Made by a program: the position numbers and the translations under genes. Source: Enoplosus armatus (Eukaryota > Chordata > Actinopteri > Centrarchiformes > Enoplosidae). From it: a stretch of 64,000 nt of DNA. The DNA lies in assembly GCF_043641665.1 (NCBI RefSeq), contig NC_092193.1, positions 14,889,501-14,953,500 of the forward strand, read 5' to 3'. Under the pieces are notes generated by a model. The model did no database searches. It saw nothing but the letters and a program-made list of their open reading frames with translations, and was not told the DNA's origin. Positions 58,649 to 64,000 of this stretch are shown piece by piece; within the stretch, counting starts at the first letter, position 1; each line of letters opens with the position of its first letter.

Positions 58649-61600
58649 TTATTATTATTATTGAGACTCAATATAAACCTGCGTTACAGGTTTATATTCA
58701 TTCCAAACTGGTGGTTGTGTGGGGTTTGAAAGAAGACGTCATTTAGGAGGCAGGGAGGGTCAAATGAAAGATACCATTGAGTTGCATTATGGGAATTGTA
58801 GGAAAGAACTTGATACATTTTAGGGACTAAAAGACAGGATATCTCGACCTCTGCGGCTTCGTTTTTGACATGCTTGCTCATGGTGGGAACTGTTGGGTCT
58901 CTGTAATAACATTATAAAGAGTCGGTCTAGACCTGCTCTATTTGTTAATTATTCTGTCTCCCCAACTTGCACTTGAAGTGCAACACAAAAACATCATTAT
59001 TTGCAGCATACTGTAAATAGCTAGCTGACTGACAGCAATGACTATTATTTGACATGTTTTTCACTGTTTTTCGTGATTTATTAGTATGAAATGTAGGCTA
59101 TGTATAATGTTAATGTAAAAATTAACTTTTCATGTGACTCATCAGCTCCCAGCTGTACAGTTGAGTGTTAATATTGGTATTTATTTTTAAAGTACTGTTA
59201 ATTATGTCAGCATTAAGTGGCAGCACATAATGTAACCTGGTTACATCTGGCTTGGCCTAGATCATCAAGCTACTGTATGAACTCTTCAGTTGCTTTGGGG
59301 ATGTTCATGGTTGTGTGTGTGTGTATTTTAGGATATAAATATCAGTTATCTAACTCTCTCAACCTTTTGTTGACCTTATTGCTCTCTGTGTGATGTTCAA
59401 AGTATGATATCAAAGCAAAGAACAAGGGGCATTCTCATCTCTCAACAAAACTACAGTCTGTATCGAGCTCAGCAGCGCAGACAGACAATATCCAGTCAAT
59501 GCACAGGCACCCATGGGAGTTCAAGCCTTTCACTCCCTCACAGAGGCCAGATGAATGAAGCCCAGTGTCCAGCTCCCTCTTGTGGCGAGGAAAGTAAATG
59601 CTTGAAATATTTCCCACTGCCTCTGTGCTCTGGAGCTGCTTGCTGTGAAGTTTCAAACTGCCAATCTGATGACAAGTATGTCTCATTTACTGAAAGTAAA
59701 CTGCAGTAATGACACACTTTACTCGAGACTGCTGTGAAGTAATAGAGTTGCATTTGTAAATGTGTATATTTGTGTGTGTATGCGTGGGCACGCGTATAAT
59801 GATATGCATTTATTTCAATGAGTGCATTCAGAGCCACACTCCACAACATTAGCAGTCAATTATATAATGCCGTTTAATAGCAGTACTCCAAAGATTGATG
59901 GTTATTATAACAGCAGTATCTTAGCAACTGCAAAAACTCAGCAGGCATCAGTCAAATGAGAAGGCTCAGTTCTGGCTGAGATCAGGCCCGCGACTCTACT
60001 CTAATAACAGGAAACAGCTGAGCTCAGCAGTCAGCCAAAGTCACGTAAATACTGTACATACATCTTATTCACAGCATCGTCACCGAGAAAAACAAAAAAA
60101 CCTCACACTTCAAACACAGTCCTGTCTCAGCAGAGCATGAAGGACCCCCCCCCCCCGAAAACCAAACTGATACACTATACCTTCAGGATGATTATTTACA
60201 CTATTCACAAATGATACAGAACAGCTCCTTTTCAAAATGCAAAAAAGAAAGAAAGAAAAGTTTTTGTGCTTTTCCTTATTACTGCACAGTATAATGACTC
60301 TAAACTTAAACAGAATGAGTACATTCATTCACTCAGGATGCTGACGAGTATTTTCAAGGTCCTCCAGTATGGCAGTTGGTCGGCAAATGACAGACAATCA
60401 CTAGACTACAGAACAAGACAAAAAGCCCAGAATCAGGACATAGAATGAGACACGCAGTGTTCGCTCACAGCATTTCAGTCCATTTGAAGGTTTGCTTATG
60501 AACTACTTAATAAATCCTTATCATCACATATCGGCTATTCTGCAGCAAACACAGTTCATGTCATGACATCGGTGAATACATTACAGTATAATCATAAAGG
60601 GCATGACAAAATGTCTGTATAATTCTTACATATTTACAGTGTATACGTGTGGCATGATGAAAGTAGTTTATAAACAGACCCTCAAACACTGTTGGCAGCA
60701 TTCAGTGTCAGTAGCGTCTGGGCGCCGACAGAGGGAGGGAGCTGAAAATAAAATTATTTCAACAGTACAAGCCGACAAAATAAAAAGAATTAAACATTCA
60801 AGATGTTAGGTCAAAGGCATACACATCACACAGTATACTGCAACACGTGAGCTCTCCGGCACCACAGCACATGAGGTGCACCGCTGACTGAAATGGTCTT
60901 CATGGCACTTTAAAACAAGTTTCTCTTTTTTGCTTCAGTAATCAGGCATCAGTAAATCATTCATATCTTGGTTTTGGCACACAGATGTTAAAAAAAAAAT
61001 GTCTTGGTGATTTCAATCTTGGAGCAAGTTGATATGAAACTCATATAAAAACAGATTTTCATACATCAATAGCTATAATGGCGTGATAAATGTTTATTTT
61101 CGTTTGCAAGCTAGTGCCTGATGTCATTTTTTTTGGAGTTACTGTTTGTCTTATCATTTTATCTAAATTAAAGTTTACTATGTACAGATAAACCATATAT
61201 TGCTGCTCACCACAAGGTCGGCACGGTTTGTCGACTGCTGACTGCAACTGAGAGTGAAGTCATCTGGCCAGTTCTAACAAATTCTCACTTTTTTCCCCCA
61301 GTTGTTGTGGGTGCACCTCATTTCATCCAGTCCAAACTTGCTTTTTTTGCTTCTGTTTTCTTCATCTTGCCTTTTTTTTTATGACTTCCATCTCCTCTCG
61401 CTAACACACGGAACAACCGTGTTGTGTTGATCTAAACGCCAACCACTTCATGGCACCGGGCACTTTGATGGGCTGAATATATATAGTCCCATTTGCCTGC
61501 TGGGAACATTTCCATTACCCCTATTGGCTTTGAGTTAAGCCAGGGGTTTCAATCATCACCACTGTAACTGTCACTTTGTTCGGTATCACGTCTGTGGGAC

Positions 61601-62870
61601 CTTGACCCACTGCGGGCTTAAGGGGAAATTTTGCCCTAATAAACCGGTCTGTGTTCTATAATGCAGCATTAATGAATGTGTGTGTGTAAAAACCCTAAGG
61701 TGACAGTGAAGGACAAGGTGTTCATATATTGCAGTGCGTTTACTTAAAATTCTCTAAAACACCTCTCTTTCGTCCCTTTCTTTCTTTCTGTCCCGCAGTG
61801 GCAGTCCAGCGTTCTTGGTGCAATCTCCCCAGACATCCACGTGGAATTATTGGTCATTAAAGAGTACATGGAGTGTAAGGAGGCAAACGAATAGGGCGAT
61901 GGACGGCTCAGATGCCGTCATTACGGAGAGCGTGCGGTTGGCAGAAATAGTGCTGACATTTCAGTCCTGCACTCTGCTCTCCAAAGATGTGAGTTATGGT
62001 CTCATATCCCTATGAGACAGGTTAGAGGCATTTGGCACACACACGGCGTGCTTCTCGTGTACACAGAATACTAAATACCCTCCGTCACCTGCACGAAAAC
62101 ATGTTTGCATCTACTGTAGGTGCGCAGCAAAGAGGAAGAGAGAGAAAAGGAAACAGAGAGAAGGATTTTGTGTTTCCCCATCATCCATTAGATTTGCGTT
62201 CACAGTCAGAATGACTCGTCTGATGAGTCACCTACAGCTTCAGATACTTTTACGATGTTGGGAATTTGCAATTTCACTTCAAGTACCCAGTTGGCAATCA
62301 GACCAACAGGTAATAGAGTGGAGAACAGATGGGTGGCAGTCTTGTTAATGTTATCCAAGAGGGAAAAAGCATCCCACTCCTGCAGCAGTGTTTGACTGGC
62401 TCTGCAGCCTCAGTTAATCTGTGCAGAGGAGGCAGCCTCTAAGTGCCATGTCCATCTTTGTCTCTGTCCACATCCTCTCTGCCTCCAATTCTGCTTTCTT
62501 TCTTTCCTTCTCTCTTTCTTTCCCATCCATCCTCTCTCCTCCCTCTGCCACTGAGTAGCAGGAGAGAGAGGCAACTCTGCAATGCAGACACAGCAACAAC
62601 CTCAGTCCATCTGACCAATTAGTGTGAGCCAGGATATGAGTGGCAGACCCAGCAGCCAGTCATAAAGAAAGACTCATCATGGGGCGAAGGGGGGGGAGTT
62701 GCCTGAGAGACTGACAGAGGAGATCAGAAGAGCTGAATGACAAATAAAGATGTAGGGAAAGGAGAAGGGAAGGGACAGGGTGAGGAGGAAAGAGAAAAGA
62801 GAGATCTATGTAAACAAAACAGAGAGCTCTGGACATGGAAAATCTCCCGTCCCCGTCATTTCCTCAAGAG
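58649..62870. other. Intergenic sequence and probable sema6b 3' UTR
   Basis: About 4.2 kb with no protein I recognise. The right part, possibly from about 60-61 kb onward, is likely the minus-strand 3' UTR of sema6b. A candidate minus-strand AATAAA is at about 61092-61097. Simple runs include C at 60146-60156 and AAAG near 60245. The GA/TC-rich stretch at 62.45-62.55 kb is purine/pyrimidine-biased. Confidence 0.4.
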
Positions 62871-63859
62871 TCACTGGCCAGCCTGAGTCCTGTCACTGCA
62901 GTTCTTCTTACTCATCAGCTGGCTAAGATCCACCAGCTCGCCCAGCTCCCCTCGCTCCAGGGCCCCTCTCAGAAGGGCCCTGCTCAGCCCGGGGGCGTGT
63001 TGCTGGGACATGTAAGAAGCCTGGCCACTGGGAGGGGGCATGGAGGGCGGAGGCAGGGGGACGGGGACCATACCGTGGCTGCTGAGGATGTATCCTTCCG
63101 GGGCTGGCCAGCGCAAAGGCAGCGGCTCGCCATACTCCATGGGGGCGCTGGGTGCTGAGACCACCCTCCTGCGCTCAGGCGAGTCCTGGGGGGTCATGGG
63201 GTATACATATTCTCCTGCAGACTTCCTGAGAGGGGCTTTGGGCGTCCCCTTCCCTCCTTTTTCTTGCTTGCTCAGGCAGACATAGTGCTGGCGTGGCGTA
63301 TCATTCCCCCGGCCCTCACCACTGTGTCTCCCGCCTCCCCCCTGCTGGAAGAGTCTGGTGGTTAGGTAGACGGAGGGGGGTATGCGGCAGGGTGAACCCA
63401 GACCCACAGAGCCTCCCCCCAGGTACGTCTGGCTGGTATCCCACCCTCCAGAGTTGGAGTCCGACAGTCGTAGGCCTCTGCGTTTCTGCTGGGGCGTGTG
63501 CTCTGGGGTCGGCAGGAAACCCGGGTCGAGCTCTCCTGACTTCACCCAGCCGTTGGGCATGACAAACAGGGTCTCCCCGCCCTGAGAGCAGGGGCGCTCC
63601 CCGCCTCCCTGCCGTGTCACGCTGAGCACGGAGCCTCCCATCCCGCCGCCGTTGCTCAGCAGGCCTCGTTCACGCCGCTGGATGGAGGACTGGGAGGCGT
63701 TGCCGTGGCGACGGTTGGTGGGCTTGTGGGCCATGATCCAGCACACGGCGAGGCCGGAGAGCGCCGCCCCAATGGTGAACGCTGAGACCGCAGACGCCAC
63801 AAGCAGGTTGAGGGAGACCAAGCTCTCCGGTTCAATCAGCAAACTCTGCTGCAGAATCC
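62871..63859 (-). CDS. sema6b: SEMA6B, last coding exon only (partial)
   Basis: The C-terminal 328 residues of a class-6 transmembrane semaphorin, a plexin-A ligand and receptor in axon guidance. The exon starts after a TCTTCAG acceptor at 63860, in phase 1, and ends at TGA 62871-62873. It encodes a short juxtamembrane stretch (LLIEPESLVSL), one membrane helix (LLVASAVSAFTIGAALSG) and a long Pro/Gly/Ser-rich cytoplasmic tail. Features shared with human SEMA6B are NGWVKSG, PTPEHTPQQKR, PMTPQDSPERRR and RRVVSAPSAP. The Sema, PSI and remaining exons lie beyond the right edge, so this is a window truncation, not a broken gene. Class 6 is certain. Assignment to 6B rests on the tail and on the 19p13.3-like neighbours; a 6C-like gene is less likely. 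Confidence 0.9.
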
Positions 63860-64000
63860 CTGAAGATTAAGAGACACAATTATGAAGATGACATTTAGTA
63901 GCACAGCACATCCTCTCTCAATGTCTGTCCACAGGGTGCGCTTTAAAATTATGATTATTATTACATATAGTGCTATTCTGCTACTTCTACTTAGAGCTTT
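63860..64000 (-). other. sema6b: Intron of sema6b reaching the window edge
   Basis: The sequence upstream (in transcript sense) of the last sema6b exon. No further exon is seen before the edge. Confidence 0.7.

Noticed and set aside
60801..60818. AGGTCAAAGG as another ROR site
   Set aside because: The A/T-rich 5' extension does not fit the RORE consensus. It looks more like a DR1-type half-site, and one word is weak evidence.

Overview
The window is nuclear DNA of a ray-finned fish, most likely a spiny-rayed (percomorph-type) teleost. The evidence is multi-exon vertebrate genes with GT-AG introns of 70 bp to 6 kb, abundant (CA)n microsatellites, and interspersed repeats of types I associate with acanthomorph fishes. 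There is no prokaryotic, plasmid or viral layout. I built gene models by hand from splice sites, reading-phase agreement between exons and recall of human homologues. No database was searched.

Layout. (1) 303-5641, plus strand: a complete 10-exon cactin gene, a spliceosome component. (2) 6539-11134, minus: a complete class-4 transmembrane semaphorin in 14 coding exons, with a non-coding first exon near 12.4 kb. It lies tail-to-tail with cactin. (3) 15600-19624, minus: stap2, a PH-SH2 adaptor, 11 exons. (4) 22754-30908, minus: sh3gl1 (endophilin A2), 9 exons, 368 aa. (5) 34268-46270, minus: a ROR-family nuclear receptor, 10 coding exons, with a 6.3 kb first intron and a 7-nt coding first exon. 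(6) 57693-58565, plus: an intronless class A GPCR of GPR35/GPR55 type. (7) 62871-63859, minus: the last coding exon of sema6b; the rest of that gene lies beyond the right edge.

The genes do not form a pathway; they are a conserved synteny block. From established human maps, CACTIN, STAP2, SH3GL1 and SEMA6B all lie on 19p13.3. That human region has no SEMA4 and no ROR gene, yet both are here. The paralogous human segments on 1q21-22, 9q21-22 and 15q do pair a ROR with a SEMA4. The ROR and the class-4 semaphorin may therefore be 19p13-side ohnologs lost from mammals, which is the most interesting inference from the window.

The rest is UTR, intron and intergenic DNA. It holds a LINE 3' tail, a LINE reverse-transcriptase relic, three copies of one interspersed element around the ror gene, a MITE nested inside another MITE directly upstream of the GPCR, two perfect short-loop hairpins, two identical ROR response elements flanking the ror first exon, and many CA/TG tracts, three of which directly abut splice acceptors.
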